64,000 nucleotides of DNA from Phycisphaeraceae bacterium (GTDB taxonomy: Bacteria > Planctomycetota > Phycisphaerae > Phycisphaerales > UBA1924). Position numbers and translations under genes: made by a program. The notes under the pieces were generated by a model that worked only from the letters and a program-made list of their open reading frames with translations, was not told the DNA's origin and did no database searches. Of the stretch, positions 43,040 to 51,374 are shown one piece after another. The first letter of the stretch is position 1. Each line of letters starts with the position of its first letter. The stretch lies in contig JACKHB010000003.1 of assembly GCA_020639195.1 (NCBI GenBank), positions 1 to 64,000 of the forward strand, read 5' to 3'.

Positions 43040-44404
43040 TCACCGCGCCGGCGTCAGCAACTGCTCCGGCTCCTGCAGCAGCCGCACCATCTCCGCCAGC
43101 GCCAGCGCCGCCGTCGCGCCGTCCACCACCCGGTGGTCGCACGCCAGGCTCAGCGGCATCAGCTTCCCGACCCGGAACCACCCGTCGCGCACCACCATCC
43201 CCTCGCGCGTCCGGCCCACCGCCAGGATGCCCACCTCCGGGTGATTGATGATCGGCGTCGCGAACCGCCCGGCGTGGCTGCCGACATTGCTGATCGTGAA
43301 CGTGCTGCCGCTGAGCTGATCGCGCGAGGCGCTGCGATCCCGCGCCGCCGATGCCACCTGCGCCACCGCGCGCGAGATCTCCAGCACCCCCATCCGGTCC
43401 GCGTCGCGGATCACCGGCACCATCAGCCCGTTGTCCGTGTCCGTCGCGATCCCAAGGTGCACGCTGCGATGCTGGATGACCTCCTGCTTCTCCTCGTCCA
43501 TCCACGCGTTCATCGCGCCAAACGTCGAGGTCAGCGCCCGGCACACCGCCGAGCACACAAACGGCAGGAACGACACCCTCTCGCCGCTGGCCGCGCCCAG
43601 CCGCTTGCGCAGCGCATCCAGCTCCGTCACGTCCGCCTCGTCCATCACCGTGAAGTGCACCGCGTGGTCCACGCTCGACCGCAGCCGCTGCGCGATCATC
43701 CGGCGCACGTCCCGCAGCGGCACCCGCGCCACCTCCGCCCCCTGCGGGATCTGCGTCTTCTGCGCCGGGGCCGCGGCCCTCGCTCCGCCCGCGGGCGCCT
43801 GCGGCGGCGCGATCCGCGCCTCGGGGCGCGAGGCCGACGCGCGAGAGACGGGCGCGCTCTCGCCCGAGGCCGCGCTGCGCACGTCCTTGTCCGTCACCCG
43901 CCCGCCGATCCCTGTGCCGCGGACCGTGTTGATGTCCACCCCCAGGTCCCGCGCCAGCCGGCGCACCGCCGGCGCCGCCAGCGCCTTGCCGTGCTCGGCG
44001 GTCATGCCCGCCAGCGCCCCGCCCATCTGCCCGACCACCGTCCCCGCGTCCTCGCGCTCCGCCTCGCCGTTGGACGACGCATCGGGCTCCTCCCGCGCCG
44101 CCGCCCGCGCGGGCTCCTTGGCTGGCTTGGCCTCCTTCGCTCCGCCTGCGCCCTCAAAGGTCACGAACGGCTGGTGCACCTTCATCACGTCCCCGTCCTT
44201 GCCGTGCACGATGGCGATCGTCCCCGCCCGCGGCGAGGGGATCTCCGTCAGCGCCTTGTCCGTCTGCACCTCCGCCAGCGACTGCTGCTCCTCGACCACG
44301 TCGCCGACCTTGACCAGCCACTTGATGACCTCGGCCTCCTGCAGGCCCTCGCCGATGTCGGGCAGCAGGAACACGTTCGGATCGGATGAGACTTTGCCGG
44401 CCAT
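43040..44404 (-). CDS. 2-oxoacid dehydrogenase E2 (dihydrolipoamide acyltransferase)
   Basis: Encodes 454 residues. Domains in order: one lipoyl domain (residues 8-80, lipoyl-lysine near 50 in VQTDKALTEI), Ala/Glu-rich linker, peripheral E1/E3-binding domain (about 140-175, APAVRRLARDLGVDINTVRGTGIGGRV), linker, and the catalytic acyltransferase domain with PLSLACDHRVVDGATAA (His and Asp of the active site). It transfers the acyl group to CoA as the core of a pyruvate or branched-chain 2-oxoacid complex. It is the last gene of a run with E1 alpha and E1 beta. No E3 is in the window. The leucine-catabolic neighbours favour the branched-chain complex. Confidence 0.92.
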   Translation of the reverse strand: MAGKVSSDPNVFLLPDIGEGLQEAEVIKWLVKVGDVVEEQQSLAEVQTDKALTEIPSPRAGTIAIVHGKDGDVMKVHQPFVTFEGAGGAKEAKPAKEPARAAAREEPDASSNGEAEREDAGTVVGQMGGALAGMTAEHGKALAAPAVRRLARDLGVDINTVRGTGIGGRVTDKDVRSAASGESAPVSRASASRPEARIAPPQAPAGGARAAAPAQKTQIPQGAEVARVPLRDVRRMIAQRLRSSVDHAVHFTVMDEADVTELDALRKRLGAASGERVSFLPFVCSAVCRALTSTFGAMNAWMDEEKQEVIQHRSVHLGIATDTDNGLMVPVIRDADRMGVLEISRAVAQVASAARDRSASRDQLSGSTFTISNVGSHAGRFATPIINHPEVGILAVGRTREGMVVRDGWFRVGKLMPLSLACDHRVVDGATAALALAEMVRLLQEPEQLLTPAR

Positions 44405-44500
44405 GCTTCAGATCACCAGAGTGCCAGTTGGCCATGCGGCCAAGTGTGGGTTTCGAATGGTCACCGGGCGCTCGCCCGCGGACCGCAATCGCTCCTCACG

Positions 44501-45004
44501 CTACCCCTCGAAGAACTCGTCCGGATGCTCCACGATGTACCGGATTCTCTGCGCGGTCGCCCCGCCGATCTCGATGAACGCCTCAAAGACCTCCTCGAAC
44601 GGGTCCGCCGCCCCCTCCGCGATCTCCTCCATGGCCGCCTCGCGCTCGACCTGGGTGCGAGGCGGCTGGCCGCCCGGAACCGCCTCGAACGCCCGCCGGA
44701 TCAGGGCCGCGAACTCGGGCGCGCCGAACAGGCGGTACCCGGGCTCGACCTCCGCGAGCGCCTCATCGTCCATGTACGAGAAGAACGCGTCGAACCCGTC
44801 GCCGTTGATGTACCCCTCGGCCTCGTACGTCGCGAGGTACGCCCGGCGCGCCGGCGTCACCGCCGCCCCCGACGCCGCGTCCTTCTGGATCGCCGAGGCG
44901 CAGTCGATGTCGAGCTCGTTGAGCGTGCCGAAGTCATCGGCGCTCAGCGCGCGCTTGGCACCTTCGAGCTGCTTGCGCTTCAGCCTGAAAGCCCCCTTGG
45001 CCAT
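44501..45004 (-). CDS. DUF4375/DMP19-like protein between E1 beta and E2
   Basis: Encodes 167 residues. YEAEGYINGDGFDAFFSYMDDEALAEVEPGYRLFGAPEFAALIRRAFEAV resembles DUF4375 (DMP19-like) proteins, whose core reads E-x-NGGFxQYFxN...A. This family is of unknown role and cytoplasmic. It stands between the E1 beta and E2 genes, with 82 and 96 bases on either side. Start ATG 45004 was chosen; ATG 45019 is an alternative. Confidence 0.6.
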   Translation of the reverse strand: MAKGAFRLKRKQLEGAKRALSADDFGTLNELDIDCASAIQKDAASGAAVTPARRAYLATYEAEGYINGDGFDAFFSYMDDEALAEVEPGYRLFGAPEFAALIRRAFEAVPGGQPPRTQVEREAAMEEIAEGAADPFEEVFEAFIEIGGATAQRIRYIVEHPDEFFEG

Positions 45005-45086
45005 GCACGTGCTCCCCATCCGGCTGCCCGCCTCGGTCTCCCGCCCCGAATCTGGCCGCATGGCGGGCTGGCCACGTGGCCCGTTC

Positions 45087-46061
45087 TCAGTACGCCAGGC
45101 ACTCCATGATCCCCTTCTCGATCCGCGGGGCCTCGGGCAGGTACTCCAGCTCGAGCTTGTAGTACGGCATCACCGTGTCGAAGCCCGCCACCCGTTGGAC
45201 CGGCGCTTCGAGGTGCAGGAAGCAATGCTCCTGGATGATCGAGGAGATCTCCGCGCCCATGCCGCAGGTCTTGGGCGCCTCGTGCACCACCACCGCCCGC
45301 CCGGTCTTGCGCACGCTCTCGATCACCGTGTCCATGTCGATCGGGTAGATCGTCCGCAGGTCGATCAGTTCCATGGAGACATCCTCGGGCAGGGCGTCCA
45401 TCGCCGCGAGGCACTGGAAGACCGGGGCGCCCCACGTGATCACCGTGATGTCGGTCCCCTCCGACACGACCTTCGCCTGCCCGATCGGGATCGTGTAGTC
45501 CTCGTCGGGCACCTCCTCCTTGAACGAGCGGTAGACGCGCTTGGGCTCGAAGTAGAGCACCGGGTCCGGATCGCGGATCGCCGCGAGCAGCAGGCCCTTG
45601 GCGTCGTACGGCGTGCTGGGCATGACGACCTTGAGCCCCGGCGTGTGCGCGTAGATCGCCTCGGGGCTGTCCGAGTGCAACTCGGGCGCGTGGATCCCAC
45701 CGCCCACCGGCACCCGAACCGTCAGCGGGATCGTGATCGCGCTGCGCGTCCGCGTGCGGTACCTCGCGGCGTGGTTGACCAGCTGGTCGTAGGCCGGGCC
45801 GAGGAACCCCTCGAACTGGATCTCCGGAACGGGGCGCATGTCCGCCATGGCCAGGCCGATCGCCGTGCCCATGATGCCCGATTCGGCCAGCGGTGTGTCC
45901 ACGACGCGATCGCGTCCGAACCTGGCCTGCAGGCCCTCGGTCACGCGGAAGACGCCGCCGTTGAATCCCACGTCCTCGCCCAGCACGACGACGCGCTCAT
46001 CGCGCTCCATCTCGTGGGCGAGGGCGTGATTGATGGCCTGGACGAGATTGCGTTCGGGCAC
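45087..46061 (-). CDS. 2-oxoacid dehydrogenase E1 component, beta subunit
   Basis: Encodes 324 residues. With the alpha subunit it decarboxylates pyruvate or branched-chain 2-oxoacids and passes the acyl group to lipoyl-E2. The pattern VVVLGEDVGFNGGVFRVTEGLQARFG, VDTPLAESGIMGTAIGLAMADMRPV and the C-terminal VVHEAPKTCGMGAEISSII are typical of E1 beta. The start is GTG 46061 with GGAG upstream. Confidence 0.93.
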   Translation of the reverse strand: MPERNLVQAINHALAHEMERDERVVVLGEDVGFNGGVFRVTEGLQARFGRDRVVDTPLAESGIMGTAIGLAMADMRPVPEIQFEGFLGPAYDQLVNHAARYRTRTRSAITIPLTVRVPVGGGIHAPELHSDSPEAIYAHTPGLKVVMPSTPYDAKGLLLAAIRDPDPVLYFEPKRVYRSFKEEVPDEDYTIPIGQAKVVSEGTDITVITWGAPVFQCLAAMDALPEDVSMELIDLRTIYPIDMDTVIESVRKTGRAVVVHEAPKTCGMGAEISSIIQEHCFLHLEAPVQRVAGFDTVMPYYKLELEYLPEAPRIEKGIMECLAY

Positions 46062-46088
46062 GGTCAGACTCCAGCAAGGGCCGAAACT

Positions 46089-46340
46089 CTACGGAGACGC
46101 GAACTGCGAGGGTTGGGGGGCGTCGTCATCTGGCGCGAACGATGCGAGGTCCGGCATCGACGCGTTGAGCATCGCGGCGACATCGTCCATCCGCATCGGC
46201 ACGCGCAGAACCGGGCTGACCCCAAGCGAGACGGGCGTGATGAAGACCTCCGTGATCTCCTTCTTCTCGCGCAGCAGCCGGACATGGATCGGGTTGATCC
46301 ACGCGCTGCGCCCCTTGGTGTCGGTCAGACGGACGAGCAT
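46089..46340 (-). CDS. Small protein with FlbD-like pattern between E1 alpha and E1 beta
   Basis: Encodes 83 residues. The first 60 (MLVRLTDTKGRSAWINPIHVRLLRE, then TEVFITPVSLG and MRMDDVAAMLNAS) are like the short beta-meander of FlbD, a flagellar-motility protein. However, the context is metabolic and no flagellar gene is near, so function is open. It is 45 bases behind E1 alpha and 27 before E1 beta and looks part of their operon. Confidence 0.5.
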   Translation of the reverse strand: MLVRLTDTKGRSAWINPIHVRLLREKKEITEVFITPVSLGVSPVLRVPMRMDDVAAMLNASMPDLASFAPDDDAPQPSQFASP

Positions 46341-46385
46341 CGCCGACTCACCGCCCGTCCATGCGGTTTGGTGGAATGGGCCGGC

Positions 46386-47513
46386 TCACGCCCGGGCCTC
46401 CTCGTGCGCCCGCAGCCCCGCCTGATCGGGCTCCTGCCCGATGGAACTGGTCCGCAGCGTGTCGCGCTGTCGCCGGATCTCGGGCGGAAGCTCGGCGAAC
46501 GTCGAGTCGAAGACCTCCTCAACCGAAGGCTTCTCGATGCCCTCGGCCGCCCGGACGATCTCCTGCACGATCGTCTTGGCGCGGGCCTCGGTCTCGGCTT
46601 GTTTCGCGTCGTCCCAGAGGCCCTTGGCCTCGAGGTACTTCCGGTGCCGGATGATCGGATCCTTGCTCGCCCACGCCTCGACCTCCTCGGGGTCGCGGTA
46701 TCGCTTGGCGTCGTCGGCGGTGGTGTGATCGGCCAGCCTGTACGTCACGGCCTCGATGAAGCTCGGACCGCCGCCCGCCCGGGCGCGATCCAGCGCCTCA
46801 CGAGTCGCCCGAAACACCGCGAACAGGTCGTTGCCGTCACACTGGATACCGGGCATGCCGTAGGCGACAGATTTCTGTGCGATGGTTTCGCAGTTCGTCT
46901 GTGTCTCGCGCGGGACGGAGATCGCCCACTGGTTGTTCTGGCAGAAGAACACAACGGGTGCCTGGAACGAGCCAGCAAAGTTCATTGCTTCGTGGAAGTC
47001 GCCTTCGGATGTTGCGCCGTCGCCGAAGTATGTCACTGCAACACGCGGCTCCTTGCGGATCTTGAATGCCATCGCCATCCCGGTGGCGTGGAGCATCTGC
47101 GTGCCGATGGGGATCGCGATGGGTGTGACGTTCACGCCATCGGGAATCTGATTGCCGCGTTCGTCGCCCATCCAGTGCAGAAGGACGTAGTGCATGGGGA
47201 GCCCGTGCAGGAACATCGAACCGTTCTCGCGATAGCACGGGACGATGTAGTCGGAGCCCTTCTTTGCAGCAAACCCGGAGCCGAGCGCTGCTGCCTCCTG
47301 TCCCTTGTTCTGCGGGTACGTGCCCATGCGACCCGAACGCTGGAGTTTGAACGCGATCTCGTCGAGCTGGCGGTTGATGATCATCTGCTCGTAGAGGAAC
47401 TTCACCTCGTCGTCGGTGAGCGTGTCCTTGGCGAGTTTGGCGTCGAGCTTCGCGTCCTCGTCGAGGATCTGCAGGAACTCAACGCTGGCCTGGAAGACGG
47501 TCTTTCGCGGCAT
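46386..47513 (-). CDS. 2-oxoacid dehydrogenase E1 component, alpha subunit
   Basis: Encodes 375 residues. The thiamine diphosphate site GDGATSEGDFHEAMNFAG (about residues 165-182) and its Mg-binding NNQWAISVPRE follow the family pattern. RMGTYPQNKGQEAAALGSGFA begins the domain. ATG 47513 has GGAGGA just upstream. It follows the acyl-CoA dehydrogenase gene by 18 bases, so decarboxylation and dehydrogenation of the same substrate class may be co-regulated. Confidence 0.93.
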   Translation of the reverse strand: MPRKTVFQASVEFLQILDEDAKLDAKLAKDTLTDDEVKFLYEQMIINRQLDEIAFKLQRSGRMGTYPQNKGQEAAALGSGFAAKKGSDYIVPCYRENGSMFLHGLPMHYVLLHWMGDERGNQIPDGVNVTPIAIPIGTQMLHATGMAMAFKIRKEPRVAVTYFGDGATSEGDFHEAMNFAGSFQAPVVFFCQNNQWAISVPRETQTNCETIAQKSVAYGMPGIQCDGNDLFAVFRATREALDRARAGGGPSFIEAVTYRLADHTTADDAKRYRDPEEVEAWASKDPIIRHRKYLEAKGLWDDAKQAETEARAKTIVQEIVRAAEGIEKPSVEEVFDSTFAELPPEIRRQRDTLRTSSIGQEPDQAGLRAHEEARA

Positions 47514-47531
47514 CGGATCCTCCGGTCGCGT

Positions 47532-49508
47532 CTAGTGCTTGGACTGGTCGGCGTACGCATCGCCCGGGAAGAGGCGGATCCCGGACCGGCGCGGGGTGCG
47601 CCCCGTGCCCTTGGCCACGGGCGATCGCTCCGGGATGATGAAGTCGGAATTGGGCAGCGTCTCGACATGGCGCAAGGCCGCGACGGCGGCGGCCTCCATG
47701 GTCTGGTCGGCGTTGCGATACAGCTCGGCGATGTTCTTCTGGATCTCCAGTTCGGCCAGGCTGAACACGTGCTCGGCCGCGGCCTTGTGCCGATCGAACT
47801 CCGGACCCTCGCCCCCCCTGCGGATCTCGTGGTCGAGGCGGCTGAGCGAGCAGGCCCACGCGTGCAGCCACACGGCGTTGTCGGCCACGCGCGCCTGAAC
47901 GGCCTGGGCCGAGACGATCCGCTCCTGGTAGCGCTTGGAGGCCTGCTTGAACTGGTGGCTGTGCTCTCGGATCGCGTCGCACAGGCGCGCGGCATGGGCC
48001 CTCAGCGAGGCGTGGATGCTCGTGAGTCTGGGAGCGCGGCGACGCATGTGCAGGAAGATCTCGAGCCCCAGCGGCACGGCCGCGCGGCGCACGCGCGCGT
48101 TCATCATCCCCTTGAAGATCCGCGACAGGTTCTTGAAGAAGCCCTGCTCGCCGTCCCAGCCGACGCTCTCTTGCACCGCCAGCATCTTCTCGGCCAGTTG
48201 CTTGCCGCCATAGGCGAAGATGAAGGACTGCATCACCTCGTTGGCGCCCTCGACGATCAGATTGATGCGAGAGTCGCGGAAGATCCGCTCCATCTCGTTC
48301 TCCGACATGTAGCTCTCGCCGCCCATGATCTGCATCGCGTCGTTGACGACGCGCCAGCCCATCTCCGAGCAGAACACCTTGCAGATCGCGGTCTCGAGCA
48401 TGATGTCCTCGTCGCTGCGATCGAGCATGCCCGTGGTCATGTACAGCACGCTGTCCATGGCGTAGCACATCGCGTTCATGTGCGCGATCTTCTTGCGGAC
48501 GAGGTCGAATTCCGCCAGCGGACGCTGGAACTGGAACCGCGTCTGGCTCCACTTGACGCCCTGGTCCATGGCTCGCCGGGCGCCGCCGAGCATGCCGGCG
48601 CTCAGCGTGCATCGCCCGTAGTTGAGGCACGTGAGCGCGATGTTGAGGCCCTTGCCCTCGGCTCCGAGCCGATTGAACTTGGGGACCCGCACGTCGGTGA
48701 ACCGGATGCGCGCCTGCCATGTGCCGCGAATGCCGCACTTGCTCCGGTTCTTCTCGAAGATGTCGACGCCCTCCATGTCGGGCGTGCAGACCAGGGCGGT
48801 GACCTTCTCCTTGCCGTCGGCGAGCTTCTGGCGGGCCATGACCGTGAACAGGCTGGAGATCGCTCCGCTGGTGGCCCACTTCTTCTCGCCGTTGAGGATG
48901 TAGTGCTCGCCGTCCTCCGAGAGCCGGCAGGTCGTCTCCTGCCCGCCCGCGTCGCACCCCACGTTCGGCTCGCTCAGGCAGAACGCGCTGAGCCAGTCCT
49001 TGGACAGGTGCGGCAGCCACGCCTTCTTCTGGTCGTCAGACCCGAAGAGCTTGATCGCGCCGCATCCGATCGACATGTGAGCGGAGACGATCACCGCCGT
49101 CGAGCCGCAGTACTTGCCGAGCAGTTCGAGCACTCGGTTGTAGCTCGTGATGCCCATGCCGCGACCGCCGTACTCCTTGGGGATGGTCATGCCCAGCACG
49201 CCAAGCTCGAAGAGGCGGTCGATGACCCAGCGCGGGGTCTCCTGCTCGGCGTCGATCTGCGGCGCGGGATGCTCGTTGCGGAGGTAATCCTCCAGTTCGG
49301 CGAGCAGGCGATCGCACTCGGCGGTCTCTTCGGGACGCTCGCTGGCGATGTCGGGATAGGGGAAGTACAACTCCTGGCGGAGATTGCCCCAGAACAGGTT
49401 CTTGACCGCGCCCATCGTGCCGGGCTCTGGTCCCAGCAGCGACTCGGCCTCCGCGATCAGCTTCTGGTCCTTCTCCGAGATGCCCTTCATCGTCTTCAGA
49501 TCGGCCAT
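47532..49508 (-). CDS. Acyl-CoA dehydrogenase (long form, VLCAD/ACAD9-like)
   Basis: Encodes 658 residues, an FAD-dependent acyl-CoA dehydrogenase. The N-terminal domain has KEYGGRGMGITSYNRVLELL and CLSEPNVGCDAGGQETTCRLSEDGEHYILNGEKKWATSGA; the C-terminal catalytic domain has VNDAMQIMGGESYMSENEMERIFRDSRINLIVEGANEV with the flavin and base region. A further C-terminal domain of about 190 residues, as in very-long-chain ACADs, is present. Neighbours suggest it works on branched-chain or fatty acyl-CoA. Start is ATG 49508. Confidence 0.9.
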   Translation of the reverse strand: MADLKTMKGISEKDQKLIAEAESLLGPEPGTMGAVKNLFWGNLRQELYFPYPDIASERPEETAECDRLLAELEDYLRNEHPAPQIDAEQETPRWVIDRLFELGVLGMTIPKEYGGRGMGITSYNRVLELLGKYCGSTAVIVSAHMSIGCGAIKLFGSDDQKKAWLPHLSKDWLSAFCLSEPNVGCDAGGQETTCRLSEDGEHYILNGEKKWATSGAISSLFTVMARQKLADGKEKVTALVCTPDMEGVDIFEKNRSKCGIRGTWQARIRFTDVRVPKFNRLGAEGKGLNIALTCLNYGRCTLSAGMLGGARRAMDQGVKWSQTRFQFQRPLAEFDLVRKKIAHMNAMCYAMDSVLYMTTGMLDRSDEDIMLETAICKVFCSEMGWRVVNDAMQIMGGESYMSENEMERIFRDSRINLIVEGANEVMQSFIFAYGGKQLAEKMLAVQESVGWDGEQGFFKNLSRIFKGMMNARVRRAAVPLGLEIFLHMRRRAPRLTSIHASLRAHAARLCDAIREHSHQFKQASKRYQERIVSAQAVQARVADNAVWLHAWACSLSRLDHEIRRGGEGPEFDRHKAAAEHVFSLAELEIQKNIAELYRNADQTMEAAAVAALRHVETLPNSDFIIPERSPVAKGTGRTPRRSGIRLFPGDAYADQSKH

Positions 49509-49586
49509 GCTCGCACTCCACGGGCGCGGGGGTTGGTCACAATCCCGGCGCAGGGAATCCTGCCTCGTTCGGCCCCCAAGGGGACT

Positions 49587-50477
49587 CTACCTCTTCGCGC
49601 TGGCGCGGTCGAAGAAGGCCTCGATGGCCTCCCTTCCCGCGGGCGCAGCGCGCAACCGCACCAGATGATCCCGTTCGGCCTGCGTCGCGGCGCTCCAGCC
49701 GCGCGCGAGACCCGCGTCGATCGCGTCGCAGACGGCGCGCCCCCACGGCGTCTGGCCGACCTCTTCGCGGCAGGCGTTGAGTGCCGCGAGCGCGGCGCTC
49801 GATCGACCAGCCCGTCCGATCCAGCGCGACGGTGCGCCATCGCGAGCGGGCGCGCGCTGGGCGCACGCCCATCGCCTGGCCGTCTCCAGCAGATTGGCTG
49901 GTCCGGAGGCGACGGCGTCGAAGAGGCCGGCTCCTGCCGCATCGGCATCCATCAGCGTCTGGCCGGTCGCCGTGCACCGGATCGCGCGCTCGGCGTCGAT
50001 GCGTGCGGGGAGCAGGTTTGTGCCTCCCCAGCCCGGGCAGATCTTCAGGCCGGTCTCGGGCAAGCCGATGGGATACGGCTTTGGGCCCGGCGCGCCGATC
50101 AGTCCGTCGCAGTGCATCGCGAGTTCCAGGCCTCCGCCCAGGGCCGCGCCGCCGATCGCCGCGGCCGTGGGGCAGGGAAGCTCGCTGATCCTTCCGAACA
50201 CCTCGGCGCCAAACTCGAGATATCGCTGCAGCCTGGCGTCGTCTGGGTCCTGAATCGCCTTGAGGTCCGCGCCGGCGACGAACACCCGATCGCTGGCCGA
50301 CGCGATGATTACGGCTCGTGCATCTCTGGCCACGGCGTCGAGCGTGGCGTTCAGGCGCCGGATGAGAATCTCATCCAGCACGACCACGGGCTTGCCGGGC
50401 TGCTCGAGCCAGATGGTCACGCAGCCGGCGCATTCGCCGGTCGCTTCGCGCTCCATCCTCAGCGGCTCGATGCCCAC
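49587..50477 (-). CDS. Enoyl-CoA hydratase/isomerase family protein (1)
   Basis: Encodes 296 residues of the crotonase fold: RVFVAGADLKAI supplies the first oxyanion-hole strand and AAIGGAALGGGLELAMHCDGLIG the second. The long C-terminal part is Ala-rich and not typical. It starts at GTG 50477 and leads the run of acyl-CoA dehydrogenase and E1/E2 genes. The substrate is not assigned. Confidence 0.85.
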   Translation of the reverse strand: MGIEPLRMEREATGECAGCVTIWLEQPGKPVVVLDEILIRRLNATLDAVARDARAVIIASASDRVFVAGADLKAIQDPDDARLQRYLEFGAEVFGRISELPCPTAAAIGGAALGGGLELAMHCDGLIGAPGPKPYPIGLPETGLKICPGWGGTNLLPARIDAERAIRCTATGQTLMDADAAGAGLFDAVASGPANLLETARRWACAQRAPARDGAPSRWIGRAGRSSAALAALNACREEVGQTPWGRAVCDAIDAGLARGWSAATQAERDHLVRLRAAPAGREAIEAFFDRASAKR

Positions 50478-50602
50478 TGCTGGTCGCCTCCCACCGGTCC
50501 GTTCGCTCGTCGCGCCCTCGTTCGCGGCACAGAGTTCCGAGGGAGCCGAACCGATGCGATTGTACGCGAACGCGCACCGTCCGGGCGCGATCAGGGGCCT
50601 GT

Positions 50603-51352
50603 TCAGGCCTGCAATCGGGCCTTGAGGCGTTGCTGCGCGTCCTGAGTCTGCAGCACGTCTGCCGACAGGTCCGCGGCGCGATGGAGCAGGGCGTCGTCGA
50701 GCGATCCATCGATCTCGTTGAGGAGGCCCTTGGTCGCGCGAAGGGCCATTGGACCGCCGGTACTCAGGCGCGACGTGATCTCATCGACAACGTCGTCGAG
50801 CCCCTCGCGATCGGCGGCGACGTGGTCGACGATGCCGATGCCGTGCGCTTCGGATCCGGTCATGAGCCCGCCGCGGAGCAGTACCGCCCGAGCGCGCCCC
50901 ATGCCGATCTTGCGAACAAGCCAGGGCGAGACGACCGCCGGGCAGAGCCCCAGATCAACCTCGGGGAAGCCGAGTCTGGCATCGGCGTGCGTCGCGGCGA
51001 GGTCGCACACGCAGGCCAGCCCGCATCCACCGCCGATCGCCGCGCCGTTGACGCGCGCGACGACCACCATCGGCAGTCGGCGGATCTTGAGCGTGAGGTC
51101 GGCGAGCAGCCTCAGCAGCCGGCGCGGGGTGTCGGCGCCATCGAGCACCTGCTTGAGGTCCATGCCGGCACAGAAGGCGCGCCCGTCGCCCGTGACGACG
51201 AGCACGGTGACGCCATCCCGGCCGGCGAGCTCGTCCACGCGTGCGTGCAGCGACTCGAGCAGCTCGATCGAGAGGGCATTGCGCGACTCTGCGCGGCACA
51301 GACGCAGCGTCGCGATTGCACCGTTCACCTCGAGGGTGGCGAGTCCGGACAT
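50603..51352 (-). CDS. Enoyl-CoA hydratase/isomerase family protein (2)
   Basis: Encodes 249 residues with the crotonase pattern: GRAFCAGMDLKQVLDG and ARVNGAAIGGGCGLACVCDLAATHADARLGFPEVDLGLCPAVVSPWLVRKIG. The latter wording is like methylglutaconyl-CoA hydratase of leucine breakdown. It starts at ATG 51352; the long frame upstream belongs to the shifted subtilase gene. Together with HMG-CoA lyase it would feed acetoacetate formation. Confidence 0.87.
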   Translation of the reverse strand: MSGLATLEVNGAIATLRLCRAESRNALSIELLESLHARVDELAGRDGVTVLVVTGDGRAFCAGMDLKQVLDGADTPRRLLRLLADLTLKIRRLPMVVVARVNGAAIGGGCGLACVCDLAATHADARLGFPEVDLGLCPAVVSPWLVRKIGMGRARAVLLRGGLMTGSEAHGIGIVDHVAADREGLDDVVDEITSRLSTGGPMALRATKGLLNEIDGSLDDALLHRAADLSADVLQTQDAQQRLKARLQA

Positions 51353-51374
51353 CGCGGCATGGTAGCGTCGGGGT

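Noticed and set aside
43431..50645. A plus-strand open frame of 2404 codons opposite the dehydrogenase operon
   Set aside because: It runs antisense to seven well-supported genes and through the gaps between them. Its protein is low-complexity with no domain. Codon bias at high GC in the true genes removes stops from the opposite strand.
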